DNA of 64,000 nt from positions 124,001 to 188,000 of the forward strand of contig NZ_VTHK01000011.1 in the NCBI RefSeq assembly GCF_009765355.1. The letters are read 5' to 3'. The position numbers and the translations under genes were made by a program. The stretch is from Amycolatopsis anabasis (GTDB lineage: Bacteria; Actinomycetota; Actinomycetes; Mycobacteriales; Pseudonocardiaceae). The notes beneath the pieces are model-generated. The model saw only the letters and a program-made list of their open reading frames with translations, made no database searches and had not been told where the DNA came from. Position 1 is the first letter of the stretch. Every line of letters starts with the position of its first letter. Below, piece after piece: positions 25,035 through 33,388 of this stretch.

Positions 25035-25460
25035 CTAGCGGCCGGTGCTGTCGTGTGCGTGAGTCTCCGTGCGTTCGGTTTTCTTGTCATCCCGCGCTTC
25101 TTGGATGTCCGCGGAATTCGTGTCCGCCGGTTCCGGGGTGCCCGAACCACCGGACCGGCGGGCGAGTGCCGTACCGGTGCCGACCACCACGGCTACCGGC
25201 CAGGCGATCACATCCAGCGCGGCGAGCGCACCCAACCCCACGTAGAAAGCCACCTGTTTCGGCGGCGGTATCAGCGCCTGCGCCTTCTTGGCCGCGACCA
25301 CAGCGGTTTTCTTGACGGGCCGGGGGATGCCCATCTTGGGTACGTCGAACTGGACGCTGATACCGGGCAGGTTGAACGTGTTGGCGTACCGGTTATTTCT
25401 CTCTCGCCGGGGCGATCCAGAGGACGCCGGCTCAACAGGTTTTCGCGGATTCGGGGTCAT
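25035..25460 (-). CDS. Small single-pass membrane protein, unknown
   Basis: ATG 25460 follows GGAGAG and gives 141 residues. A disordered basic N-terminal part (TPNPRKPVEP, SPRRERNNRY) leads to a KKTAVVAAKKAQ helix. A hydrophobic helix follows (YVGLGALAALDVIAWPVAVV, about residues 83-110), then a Ser/Gly/Glu-rich charged tail. Longer frames upstream lack a ribosome site. It sits between the phospholipase A2 and the secreted protein genes and might anchor or export one of them. No family was recognised. Confidence 0.6.
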   Translation of the reverse strand: MTPNPRKPVEPASSGSPRRERNNRYANTFNLPGISVQFDVPKMGIPRPVKKTAVVAAKKAQALIPPPKQVAFYVGLGALAALDVIAWPVAVVVGTGTALARRSGGSGTPEPADTNSADIQEARDDKKTERTETHAHDSTGR

Positions 25461-25524
25461 CACTACTCTCCGACCTTGGTTTTCCGAGAGCCCGCGTTCG
25501 ACCATCGAGGGATGGCAGAAGCGG

Positions 25525-25998
25525 CTAGAAGAAGAGCCCTCCGGCCAAGCGGGTTGCCGCGTACATGGCATCGGCGACGCCTTGGCATGCTGACAATTCA
25601 CCTTGCGCGCCGTCGCTGTCACAGGCCCGTTTCAGTTCCTCCCGGAACCTGTCGTCGATCCATTCGCGCCGGTCGTCGTCCGGGTCAAGCTTGAGTTGAC
25701 CGCGACCACCGTAGTTGCGGTAGCCAAAGTCGTGTTGCGCGCAGACCAGCTTGAAGTAGTTCTTCCAACCACCCGTATCGGGCATGTACGAGCAGCCATC
25801 GGAGGTCCAGTCGAAGGGAGCCTCACGCCCCGCGGCGATCTCCGCGAACTGACGGTAGGGCTGGTTCATGATGTAGTCTGCGCGGTCCAGCACCCCGCCG
25901 GAAGCAGACGCCGGCATCACACCGGCCATCAAGGTGGCCAGCGCGACGACGCATACGCCGGCCACCCGGGCAAGTGGACGGCCGTTCCTCGTTGCCAT
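25525..25998 (-). CDS. Secreted prokaryotic phospholipase A2
   Basis: ATG 25998 follows GGAGATCG and gives 157 residues. The signal peptide (ARVAGVCVVALATLMAGVMP) is cleaved near ASAS. The mature domain has FDWTSDGCSYMPD and KLVCAQHDFGYRNYGGRGQ, the Cys-x-x-His-Asp-x-Gly-Tyr-Arg-Asn signature of the small actinobacterial and fungal PLA2 family. H89 and D90 are the catalytic dyad and C69/C86 and C126/C138 the likely disulfides. It should hydrolyse the sn-2 ester of phospholipids outside the cell, with calcium. It leads a three-gene same-strand set. Confidence 0.9.
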   Translation of the reverse strand: MATRNGRPLARVAGVCVVALATLMAGVMPASASGGVLDRADYIMNQPYRQFAEIAAGREAPFDWTSDGCSYMPDTGGWKNYFKLVCAQHDFGYRNYGGRGQLKLDPDDDRREWIDDRFREELKRACDSDGAQGELSACQGVADAMYAATRLAGGLFF

Positions 25999-25999
25999 G

Positions 26000-26933
26000 T
26001 CGATCTCCTCACCACACCGCTGAACAATCCACTACTCGACGGAATACCGGATACCCGCCAGAAAAAGTGGACCAGAAAAGGGAACCGAGCACCCAGGTAT
26101 GCCCCCGAACAGGCGAATGCCGTACCCGCGGGTAACCACAAGAACGTCATGGCAATCACCCTGAATTCGGGAACTTCCATCCCATTCGATCAGGTGGCCG
26201 CACCGGGATGGACCTTTCGCGCCTTGCCCCGGCTGACCCGGCGTCGGACGCTCGCTGGGAGAACCCCGGCAAGCCGCGTCGCGGATCGGGTGACGAGGTT
26301 CCCGGTGGAAGTGCGGCGCGGCTTCTCGTTCGGGTAGCGGGCGTGTGGCCCTGGCGTTGATCGACTTAGAGTCGGGAGTGTGGGTGGCCGTTGCCTTCTC
26401 GTCGATTACCAGCGGCCACCCCTCGCAAGGGCTCGTGTGCAGGGCACGAGCTGAAGAAGTGGGGAGCAGTCCCTCGTGTTTCGCCGCCCCCATCCGGAAC
26501 ACGAGGGACCTTTCCGGAAGCGGTGACCATGGCCGCCCGCCCGCACGCCTCCGGCCACGCTTGGCGATATCGATGCCAGCCCCGAGCAGTGCGCGGAGAG
26601 GTACGGCCACGGCGCGGTCAAGCACCTCGGCTGGGCGCACAAGATCTGGAGTGCGGATAGGACCCGAAGTCAGGGACCCCTTCGCTCCGGGCGCGGCCAT
26701 GCGGTAGATCGCTCCACTCCCGACCTGCGACACCACGGACCTCAGCGGTGCTGTTGCAGCGGCGGCCCGAAGGCTTTCTGCGCGGCATCCCGGGGCCTGC
26801 GACGCGGACCGGGGCATAAAGCAGTCATATGGGTGCGACGTTAAAGTGTTAAAGAGGTCACCCGTTCAGTGGGTTGGGCAATTCCGTCAGTTTGGCGAAA
26901 CTTTGACCCGCCGTGGAGCTGAAAGGGAGCGCA
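26000..26933. other. Long non-coding or decayed stretch with a perfect hairpin
   Basis: No gene with a ribosome site, coherent codon use and family resemblance was found here on either strand. A perfect 12-bp inverted repeat pairs GTCCCTCGTGTT (26469-26480) with AACACGAGGGAC (26498-26509) around a 17-base loop. A smaller one pairs GCTCGTG (26431-26437) with CACGAGC (26445-26451). These could be terminators, an RNA element or remnants of a mobile element. Promoters for the leftward PLA2 gene and the rightward aminotransferase gene should also lie here. Confidence 0.45.
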
Positions 26934-28106
26934 GTGCAGCTTGCCAGTCGAATGCGACGTCTCGGAACCGAATCCGCCTTCGAGGTTTTGGCCAAGGCGA
27001 AGGCCTTGGAGAAGACCGGAAGGAAGATCATCCATCTGGAGATCGGCGAGCCGGATTTCGATACCCCAGCCCATATCGTGGCCGCCGCCCAGGAGGCGGT
27101 GAGCAAAGGCCACACGCATTACGTTCCCGCTCCCGGCATTCCGGAGTTACGTGAGTCGATCGCGGGATTTCTGGGCCGGACCGGCCGGATGACCACCTCG
27201 CCGGGCCAGGTCGTCATCACACCCGGCGCGAAACCCATCATGTTCTTCACCATTCTCGCGCTGTGCGAGGAGGGCGACGAGGTGATCTACCCCGATCCCG
27301 GCTTCCCCATGTACGGATCGATCGCGCGGTTCGCGGGCGCCACCGCGGTGCCCATCCCGCTGCGGGAAGCCAACGGCTTCACCGTCGACCCCGACGAACT
27401 GGCCTCCCTGGTGACGGATCGGACGAAGCTGCTGATCCTCAACTCGCCACACAACCCGTGCGGCTCCGCGCTGACCAAGGACCAGGTGCAAGCCATCGCC
27501 GAACTGGCCATCGAGCGCGATCTGACCGTGCTCTCCGACGAGGTGTACTGGGCGTTGCGGTACGACGGCGTGCACGAGAGCGTGCTGGACGTGCCCGGCA
27601 TGGCGGAGCGGACGATCTTGCTGGACGGGTGGTCCAAGACCTTCGCCATGACCGGCTGGCGGCTGGGCTTCGGCGTCTTCCCGGAGGCGCTGGTCGAACC
27701 CATCAGCAGGCTGGTGATCAACTCGGTGTCCTGCACGTCGGCGTTCAGCCAGCATGCCGCCATCGCCGCACTGGAGGGTCCTTGGGACGAGGTGGAGCGC
27801 ATGCGGGCCACCTTCGCCGAGCGCAGCGAAGTCATCACCGACGGACTCAACGCTGTCCCCGGCGTCTCCGCGCTGCGGCCGGGCGGGGCGTTCTACTCCT
27901 TCGCCAACATCACCGAGCTGGGACTGCCCGCACAGAAGGTGTCCGACCTGCTGCTGGAGCGGGCGGGTGTGGCCGCACTGCCGGGCACCGCCTTCGGCGA
28001 GTACGGAGAGGGCTATCTCCGGTTCTCCTACGCCAACTCCACCGAGAACATCCGCGCTGCTCTGTCGGCGTTCGAGACGCTGGTGAGCGAGGTATCCCGT
28101 GGCTGA
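26934..28106 (+). CDS. Class I/II pyridoxal-phosphate aminotransferase
   Basis: GTG 26934, preceded by AAAGGGAG, is chosen over the GTG at 26913. It gives 390 residues. IGEPDFDTPAHIV, a YVPAPGIPELRESIA segment, ILNSPHNPCGSAL (NPxG), LSDEVYWALRYDG and DGWSKTFAMTGWRLGF (Schiff-base Lys) define a fold-type I aspartate aminotransferase-like enzyme of the I-gamma type. The C-terminal FSYANSTENIRAAL carries the substrate-carboxylate Arg. It overlaps by eight bases with a 2-hydroxyacid dehydrogenase. Together they could convert an amino acid to a 2-oxo acid and then a 2-hydroxy acid, or run in reverse. Confidence 0.9.
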   Translation: MQLASRMRRLGTESAFEVLAKAKALEKTGRKIIHLEIGEPDFDTPAHIVAAAQEAVSKGHTHYVPAPGIPELRESIAGFLGRTGRMTTSPGQVVITPGAKPIMFFTILALCEEGDEVIYPDPGFPMYGSIARFAGATAVPIPLREANGFTVDPDELASLVTDRTKLLILNSPHNPCGSALTKDQVQAIAELAIERDLTVLSDEVYWALRYDGVHESVLDVPGMAERTILLDGWSKTFAMTGWRLGFGVFPEALVEPISRLVINSVSCTSAFSQHAAIAALEGPWDEVERMRATFAERSEVITDGLNAVPGVSALRPGGAFYSFANITELGLPAQKVSDLLLERAGVAALPGTAFGEYGEGYLRFSYANSTENIRAALSAFETLVSEVSRG

Positions 28107-29088
28107 TCTGCCCCAGGTTCTGCTCACCCGCGAGCTGGTCCCCGAGGCGATGCGGGCGCTGGAGGGACGCTGCGAACTCGACCTCTGGGAGCGCTCCCCG
28201 GAGGCGATGCCCCGCGATGACCTGCTGCGCCGCGCCAAGGACAAGGACGGCCTGCTCACCCTGCTCACCGAGAAGGTCGACGCCGAACTGCTCGACGCCG
28301 CCGGTCCGCGCCTGAAGATCGTGGCAAACCACGCCGTCGGCTTCGACAACATCGACGTGCCTGAGTGCACCCGCCGCGGAGTGCTCGTCACCAACACCCC
28401 CGATGTGCTCACCGAAGCCACCGCCGACCTGGCCTGGGCACTGGTGCTCGCGAGCATCCGCCGCGTCGCCGAGGGCGACCGCTTCCTGCGCGCCCGCACC
28501 CCGTGGGTCTGGGATCCGCGGATGATGCTCGGCCACGACCTGTACGGCAAGACATTCGGCATCGTGGGCTGCGGCCGCATCGGCCAGGCCGCCGCCCGCC
28601 GCGCCACCGGGTTCGGCATGCGCATCGTCTACTCCGACGCTGTCCGCCTGCCCGCCGAGGCGGAGCAGCGACTGGGCGCGGAGTACCTGTCGCTGGACGA
28701 CCTGCTCGCCCAGTCCGACGTGGTGTCCGTGCACGCACCGCTCACCCCGGAGACCCGCCACCTGTTCAACGCCGGGACCTTCCGCAAGATGAAGCACACC
28801 GCGGTGCTGGTCAACACCGCACGCGGCCCCATCGTCGACGAGGCCGCACTGGCGGAGGCGCTGCACGCGGGCGAGATCTTCGCCGCGGGCCTGGACGTCT
28901 ACGAGCGCGAGCCTCAGGTCGAAGCGGCGCTGCTCGATCTGGACTCCGTCACGCTGCTGCCGCACCTCGGCAGCGCCACCGTGGGCACCCGCGTCGCCAT
29001 GGGCCTGCTCGCGGTGGAGAACCTCTTCGCCGGTATCGCAGGCGAACGTCCCCGCACCCCGCTCAACCCGGAAGTGCTTGAGCGGTAA
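28099..29088 (+). CDS. D-2-hydroxyacid dehydrogenase (glyoxylate/hydroxypyruvate reductase type)
   Basis: GTG 28099 overlaps the aminotransferase end and gives 329 residues. ANHAVGFDNIDVPECTRRG, NTPDVLTEATADLAWAL and FGIVGCGRIGQAAARRATGF (NAD loop) belong to the D-isomer 2-hydroxyacid dehydrogenase family. The catalytic Arg is in VLVNTARGPIVDE, the Glu in DVYEREPQVE and the His in LLPHLGSATVGTR. Overall likeness is to glyoxylate or hydroxypyruvate reductases. Coupling to an aminotransferase suggests amino acid to 2-hydroxyacid conversion or serine/glyoxylate metabolism. Confidence 0.9.
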   Translation: MADLPQVLLTRELVPEAMRALEGRCELDLWERSPEAMPRDDLLRRAKDKDGLLTLLTEKVDAELLDAAGPRLKIVANHAVGFDNIDVPECTRRGVLVTNTPDVLTEATADLAWALVLASIRRVAEGDRFLRARTPWVWDPRMMLGHDLYGKTFGIVGCGRIGQAAARRATGFGMRIVYSDAVRLPAEAEQRLGAEYLSLDDLLAQSDVVSVHAPLTPETRHLFNAGTFRKMKHTAVLVNTARGPIVDEAALAEALHAGEIFAAGLDVYEREPQVEAALLDLDSVTLLPHLGSATVGTRVAMGLLAVENLFAGIAGERPRTPLNPEVLER

Positions 29089-29163
29089 CGATGTCCTGGG
29101 CGAGGAGCCGGCCGAGTTGGATCGATCGACTTGTTGCAATCTGAGTACTTGTGGTGGGGTACG

Positions 29164-29192
29164 TTGACAAATGTTGACTTCCTGCGTGAAAT
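29164..29192 (+). promoter_or_regulatory. Candidate promoter for the GH2 gene
   Basis: A consensus TTGACA (29164-29169) lies 17 bases before TGAAAT (29187-29192), and a second TTGACT follows at 29174. The local sequence is distinctly AT-richer than its surroundings. A start near 29200 would place the GC hairpin at 29205-29232 in the leader of the GH2 transcript. Confidence 0.45.
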
Positions 29193-29204
29193 AAACACTG
29201 ATCG

Positions 29205-29232
29205 GCGGCCGCCCAGCGTGCCGGGCGGCCGC
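29205..29232 (+). terminator. Perfect GC hairpin between the dehydrogenase and GH2 genes
   Basis: GCGGCCGCCC (29205-29214) pairs exactly with GGGCGGCCGC (29223-29232) around an eight-base loop. It may terminate the aminotransferase-dehydrogenase operon. Because a promoter seems to lie just upstream, it could instead be a leader structure of the GH2 mRNA. Confidence 0.55.
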
Positions 29233-29291
29233 ACTCCTCCGCGTCAGCGACCGAGAACGTCGCTGCCGCCCTCCGAGAGGTGTTGACAACG

Positions 29292-31826
29292 ATGTCAAGA
29301 GGTCGACCGTCCCGACTGCGAAGATCCCGGCGCGAAAACCTCCGCCCCCTGCTCGCCGTGGTCTCGGTGGCGATCGCGTTGCTGCTGCTCGTGACCGGCG
29401 TCCCGGCGTCGGCGAGCGCCGCCGAGTGGGCGCCGAAGGAGCCACGGCTGCCGACCCCGTGGACCCACCAGGTCTCCCCGGACAACGCGTTGCCCGAATA
29501 CCCCCGCCCGCAACTGGTGCGCAAGGAATGGCGCAACCTCAACGGCCTGTGGGAGTTCGCCGGGGCCACCGCGGGAGAGGCCCCGCCCTTCGGCCGCACG
29601 TTGCCGGAGCGGATCCTCGTGCCCTATCCGGCCGAGTCGGCCCTGTCCGGTGTCGGCCGGCACTCCGACCACATGTGGTATCGCCGCATGGTGACCGTTC
29701 CCCTGCGCTGGCGGTTCGGCGTGGCACCGCGGATCAAGCTGAACTTCGGCGCCGTCGACCACTCGGCGGTGGTCTACGTCAACGGGCGCAAGGTCGCCGA
29801 GCACTCCGGTGGCTACGGCGCGTTCTCCGCTGACATCACCGACGCGCTGACGCCGCTGGGGCAGCAGGAAATCGTCGTCGGCGTCACCGACCGCACCGAC
29901 GCCACCTGGCAACCGGTCGGCAAGCAGCGCCGGGTTCCCGACCGGGGCATCTTCTACGAGGGCGCGTCGGGAATCTGGCAAACGGTGTGGATGGAGCCGG
30001 TGTCGCGCGGCCATGTCACCGAGCTGGGCATGGTGCCCGATGTCGACACGTCCACGCTCGGCCTGACCGTGCGGGCCGCGGGCGACCGACCGCTCACCGC
30101 CGAGGTCGTCGTCCGGGACGGCGACCGGGTGGTCAGCCGGACCCGCGGGCCGGTCAACCGGCCGATCACGGTGCCGGTGCCGCACGCCAAGCTGTGGTCG
30201 CCGGACTCGCCGCACCTGTACGACCTCGAAGTCGTGCTGCGCGACGGTCTCTTCCCGGTGGACCGGATCAGCTCCTACTTCGGCATGCGCGAGATCGGCC
30301 AGGCGAAGGGCGCCGACGGCAAACTGCGGCTGACGCTCAACGGTAAGATCACCTTTCTGATGTCCACTTTGGACCAGGGGTACTGGCCGGACGGCATCTA
30401 CACCGCACCGACCGACGCCGCGCTCGCGTTCGACCTCGAGCAGCACAAGAAGCTGGGCTTCAACACCGTGCGCAAGCACATCAAGACCGAACCGGACCGC
30501 TGGTACTACCACGCCGACCGGCTCGGCCTGATGGTGTGGCAGGACATGCCATCGATGAAGACCAGCAACGAGCGCCCGCCGCCCGAGGCGTGGGGTCCGT
30601 TCGAGGCCGAGTTGCACGAACTGGTGGAGCAGAAGAAGAACTGGACCTCGATCGTCGGCTGGGTGCCGTTCAACGAAGGCTGGGGCGAGTGGTCGCGGGA
30701 GGCCACCGGCCGCATCGCCGACGACGTCAAGCGGCAGGACCCGACCCGGCTGGTGAACGCGCACAGCGGGGTGAACTGCTGTGCCTCACTCGGTGACTCC
30801 GGCAAGGGCGACGTGCTCGACTGGCACCAGTACCACGGTCCGGCCATGCCTACGCCGGACGCGCGCCGCACCGCCATCGACGGCGAGCACGGCGGTTACG
30901 GCCTGGAGATCGAGGGGCACATGTGGTTCGGCGAGGGCCACGGCTACGGCGAACTGCTGCCGGACAAGGTCGCCCTTACTCGCGCCTACGTCGCCAACCA
31001 GCGCGACGTGCTGACGGCCGCGCAGCGCTGCGGCATCAGCGGCGCGATCTACACGCAGATCACCGATGTCGAGCACGAGGTGAACGGCTTCCTCACCTAC
31101 GACCGGCACCTGGCGAAGATGGATTTCGCCCAGGTCAAGGCCATCAACGAGGAAATCATCCGCAAAGCCGACGGCAGCGGGCCGGGCACGCCCGACCCCG
31201 GCCCGGGCACGCCGGGGCTCGACGGTGTGCACGCCTACCGGTTCGACGAGGGCGGCGGCGGTACCGCCGCCGACGCGGTCGGGGACGCCGACGCGAAGCT
31301 CACCAATGCCGCCTGGACCACCGGTGTGCAAGGCGGTGCGGTGGCGTTCTCCGGCAACGGCCAGGCCGACACCGGCGCGCCGCTGGTGAACACCGGCAGC
31401 AGCTACACCGCGTCGGCGTGGGCGAAACTGGACGTGGCCGACAATGCGTTCCAGACCGTCGTCAGCCAGGACTCGGTGCGCGACAGCGCGTTCTTCCTGC
31501 AGTACTCCGGCCAGGACCAACGGTGGGCGATGAGCTTCATCGGCCTGCGGGCGCTGTCGCCGGACAAGCCCGAGCCGGGACGCTGGTACCACCTCACCGG
31601 CGTGCGGGACGCCAAAGCGGGCACGGTGTCGCTCTACGTCGACGGCCGCAAGGTGGACACGCGCAGCGCCTGCGTCGCCGACTCCTCGTCCGGCCCGACC
31701 GTGATCGGCCGCGCGCAGTACGGCGGCGACCAGGTCGACCACCTGCGCGGTGCGGTCGACGACGTCCGCCTGTTCGACCGGGCGCTGTCGGATCGGGAGA
31801 TCGCCACGCTGGCGACCCGGCCCTGA
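29292..31826 (+). CDS. Secreted glycoside hydrolase family 2 enzyme with C-terminal LamG-like domain
   Basis: ATG 29292 gives 844 residues. The basic N-terminus and hydrophobic helix end at PASASAAE, a signal peptide cleaved near residue 39. Sugar-binding (GLWEFAGA, MWYRRMVTVP) and Ig-like domains precede a TIM barrel with HIKTEPDRWYYHADRLGLMV and VPFNEGWGEW. The acid/base Glu is near residue 462, and DGEHGGYG near 531 probably holds the nucleophile. A Gly/Pro linker (PGTPDPGPGTPG) leads to a LamG/concanavalin-like domain from about 640 to the end. GH2 members include beta-galactosidases, glucuronidases and mannosidases. The lectin-like tail suggests polysaccharide binding. Confidence 0.9.
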   Translation: MSRGRPSRLRRSRRENLRPLLAVVSVAIALLLLVTGVPASASAAEWAPKEPRLPTPWTHQVSPDNALPEYPRPQLVRKEWRNLNGLWEFAGATAGEAPPFGRTLPERILVPYPAESALSGVGRHSDHMWYRRMVTVPLRWRFGVAPRIKLNFGAVDHSAVVYVNGRKVAEHSGGYGAFSADITDALTPLGQQEIVVGVTDRTDATWQPVGKQRRVPDRGIFYEGASGIWQTVWMEPVSRGHVTELGMVPDVDTSTLGLTVRAAGDRPLTAEVVVRDGDRVVSRTRGPVNRPITVPVPHAKLWSPDSPHLYDLEVVLRDGLFPVDRISSYFGMREIGQAKGADGKLRLTLNGKITFLMSTLDQGYWPDGIYTAPTDAALAFDLEQHKKLGFNTVRKHIKTEPDRWYYHADRLGLMVWQDMPSMKTSNERPPPEAWGPFEAELHELVEQKKNWTSIVGWVPFNEGWGEWSREATGRIADDVKRQDPTRLVNAHSGVNCCASLGDSGKGDVLDWHQYHGPAMPTPDARRTAIDGEHGGYGLEIEGHMWFGEGHGYGELLPDKVALTRAYVANQRDVLTAAQRCGISGAIYTQITDVEHEVNGFLTYDRHLAKMDFAQVKAINEEIIRKADGSGPGTPDPGPGTPGLDGVHAYRFDEGGGGTAADAVGDADAKLTNAAWTTGVQGGAVAFSGNGQADTGAPLVNTGSSYTASAWAKLDVADNAFQTVVSQDSVRDSAFFLQYSGQDQRWAMSFIGLRALSPDKPEPGRWYHLTGVRDAKAGTVSLYVDGRKVDTRSACVADSSSGPTVIGRAQYGGDQVDHLRGAVDDVRLFDRALSDREIATLATRP

Positions 31827-31845
31827 CCGGTGAGCACTCGGGAAG

Positions 31846-31880
31846 GCCGCCTTCACCATGCCTTCTTTGGTGAAGGCGGC
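31846..31880. terminator. Perfect 13-bp hairpin between convergent GH2 and EamA genes
   Basis: GCCGCCTTCACCA (31846-31858) pairs exactly with TGGTGAAGGCGGC (31868-31880) around a nine-base loop. It lies between the stops of two convergent genes, so it can serve both, including as the end of the long polyamine operon on the minus strand. Confidence 0.8.
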
Positions 31881-31924
31881 TAGGACGCCGATCCCGACTC
31901 CGGAGGCCCTGTGTGTCGAGACGA

Positions 31925-32866
31925 TCAGCGCCTGCCATGGCCTTCGCCGTGTTTCGCGCGGTTCGGCGGAGGACGGTCCACGGGGCTGGCGGTCGCGAAG
32001 TCGTCCTCCCTGGGAAAGATCGCGATCGAAGCGAGCACCAGGACCGCTCCGAGGATCGCGTGCAGGGCGAGGGTTTCGCTGAGGACGAGAACCGCGGTGC
32101 ACAATCCGAACACCGGGATGAGGTTGGTGATGATGGCGGACAGCCCGGCGGGAACCGACGCGAGCGCGTAGTTGTAGAGCAGGAAGCTGCCACCGTAGCC
32201 GCAGACGCCGATCAGGACGGCGACGACCCAGGAGTGCCAAGGGATCGAGAAATCGATGGTTTCCTCGCCGGTGCTCCAGCGGTACGCGGAGAACGGCAGG
32301 ATGAGCAGCAAGCCGGCGAGGAACTGGTGCGCGGTCATGGTCACGGTGTCGAGGTCCCTGGCCAGGTCCCGCGTCACCAGTACGTGGACCGCGGCGCTCA
32401 AGGTACCGGCCAGGACGAGCAGGTCGCCCAGATTGATTTCCGCGATGCCGTGGAAGCCGTGCAGCGAGATCACCCCGGCCACGGCGAGCGCGGTGCCGGC
32501 CAGCGCGCGCGGCCCGATCCGTTCCTTCAGGAACACGGCTGCCAGCAGCACGACCATGCACGTCTCGGTGCCGGTGAGCACCGCGGTATTGGCGGCCGAG
32601 GTACGGGTCAGGCCGATGGTGATCAAGGCATAGGAGATCCCGGGTTCCAAAGCGCCCAGCACGATGAGGCGCGCCAGCGGTGGACGGCGACCGTATCCCC
32701 GGATGAGCAGTACCAGCCAGAGCACGATGTTCGCGGCGATCAGCTCGACCGCGATGAGGGTCATCGGCCCCCAGGAGTCCAAGGCGTACTTGGTGAAGGT
32801 CCCGGCGCTTCCCCACCCGAAGGAAGCGACGACCAGTGCGGTGAACTGCTTTCCGCGGCCGTTCAC
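31925..32866 (-). CDS. EamA/DMT-family transporter
   Basis: GTG 32866 overlaps the DUF4178 stop (GTGA), giving 313 residues with ten hydrophobic helices in two EamA repeats. The first ends near LLAAVFLKERIGPRALAGTALAVAG, and the second holds LLYNYALASVPAGLSAIITN and LSETLALHAILGAVLV. These are the conserved repeat ends of the drug/metabolite transporter superfamily, whose members mostly export amino acids, polyamine-like or nucleotide-like metabolites. As last gene of the polyamine/aaRS operon it is the likely exporter of the product. A charged tail (PPPNRAKHGEGH) is cytoplasmic. Confidence 0.88.
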   Translation of the reverse strand: MNGRGKQFTALVVASFGWGSAGTFTKYALDSWGPMTLIAVELIAANIVLWLVLLIRGYGRRPPLARLIVLGALEPGISYALITIGLTRTSAANTAVLTGTETCMVVLLAAVFLKERIGPRALAGTALAVAGVISLHGFHGIAEINLGDLLVLAGTLSAAVHVLVTRDLARDLDTVTMTAHQFLAGLLLILPFSAYRWSTGEETIDFSIPWHSWVVAVLIGVCGYGGSFLLYNYALASVPAGLSAIITNLIPVFGLCTAVLVLSETLALHAILGAVLVLASIAIFPREDDFATASPVDRPPPNRAKHGEGHGRR

Positions 32867-33348
32867 CGGCCACCCGCCTCGGAGCCGACCAGCCACGGCA
32901 ACGCGGGCGCGAACCGCTCGAACGCGGTCCGCACCCCATCCGCGCCGAGGAACTCGAGGTAGTCCAGGCTCCCCGACCGCGGGATCTCGAATAGACCGAA
33001 CGACCCGCTGGCCGAGAACTCCGCGCTCCCCCGCTCCACTTCGCGGAAGTCGGCTCCCGCGGGGACCGGCGGGACGAGACCGCGGTTGCCGGGGACGACG
33101 GTGCGGTGCCACAGCGTGCAGTGGTCCGCGCCGTCCCGGGCTTCGACCGCAAGCCAGATGTGCTCCGTCGCGGCGGCGAGATAGCACTCCAACCACGTCT
33201 CCACCGGGTCGGTGCAGATGACGGTGCCGCGAATCGACCAGGTGCGGTTCGCGATGTCGAACTCGGTCCCCGGTGCGAACCGCCCGGCGCGGAGGCGCAG
33301 GCCGTGTGCGCCCGCGGTCGGTGGCGTCGGGCGAGGTTCTCGCTCCAT
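32863..33348 (-). CDS. DUF4178 protein
   Basis: ATG 33348 follows a perfect GGAAGGAGG and gives 161 residues. LRAGRFAPGTEFDIANRTW, SIRGTVICTDPVETWLECYL, EHIWLAVEARDG and FGLFEIPRSGSLDYLEFLG are the beta-rich DUF4178 pattern (YxIxGxxxxxxxxWxEYxL, WLxVE). DUF4178 genes are commonly found near AdoMet decarboxylase and spermidine synthase-like genes, and this operon contains both. The molecular role is not established. It may bind a polyamine or lipid-linked ligand. It is coupled to the exporter gene. Confidence 0.8.
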   Translation of the reverse strand: MEREPRPTPPTAGAHGLRLRAGRFAPGTEFDIANRTWSIRGTVICTDPVETWLECYLAAATEHIWLAVEARDGADHCTLWHRTVVPGNRGLVPPVPAGADFREVERGSAEFSASGSFGLFEIPRSGSLDYLEFLGADGVRTAFERFAPALPWLVGSEAGGR

Positions 33349-33388
33349 GGCCCTCCTTCCCTCGTCGATGGCTCCGCGTACTCCGTGT

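Noticed and set aside
26431..26509. Possible tRNA suggested by stem-loops
   Set aside because: No T-loop consensus, anticodon arm or acceptor pairing could be built. The stems fit hairpins only.
26345..26817. Several short frames in the 26.0-26.9 kb gap
   Set aside because: None has a ribosome site or coherent domain, and they overlap each other on both strands.
29164..29179. Direct repeat GTTGACA/GTTGACT as a possible attachment site
   Set aside because: The two copies are only ten bases apart and fit a promoter -35 element. No integrase or second distant copy was seen.
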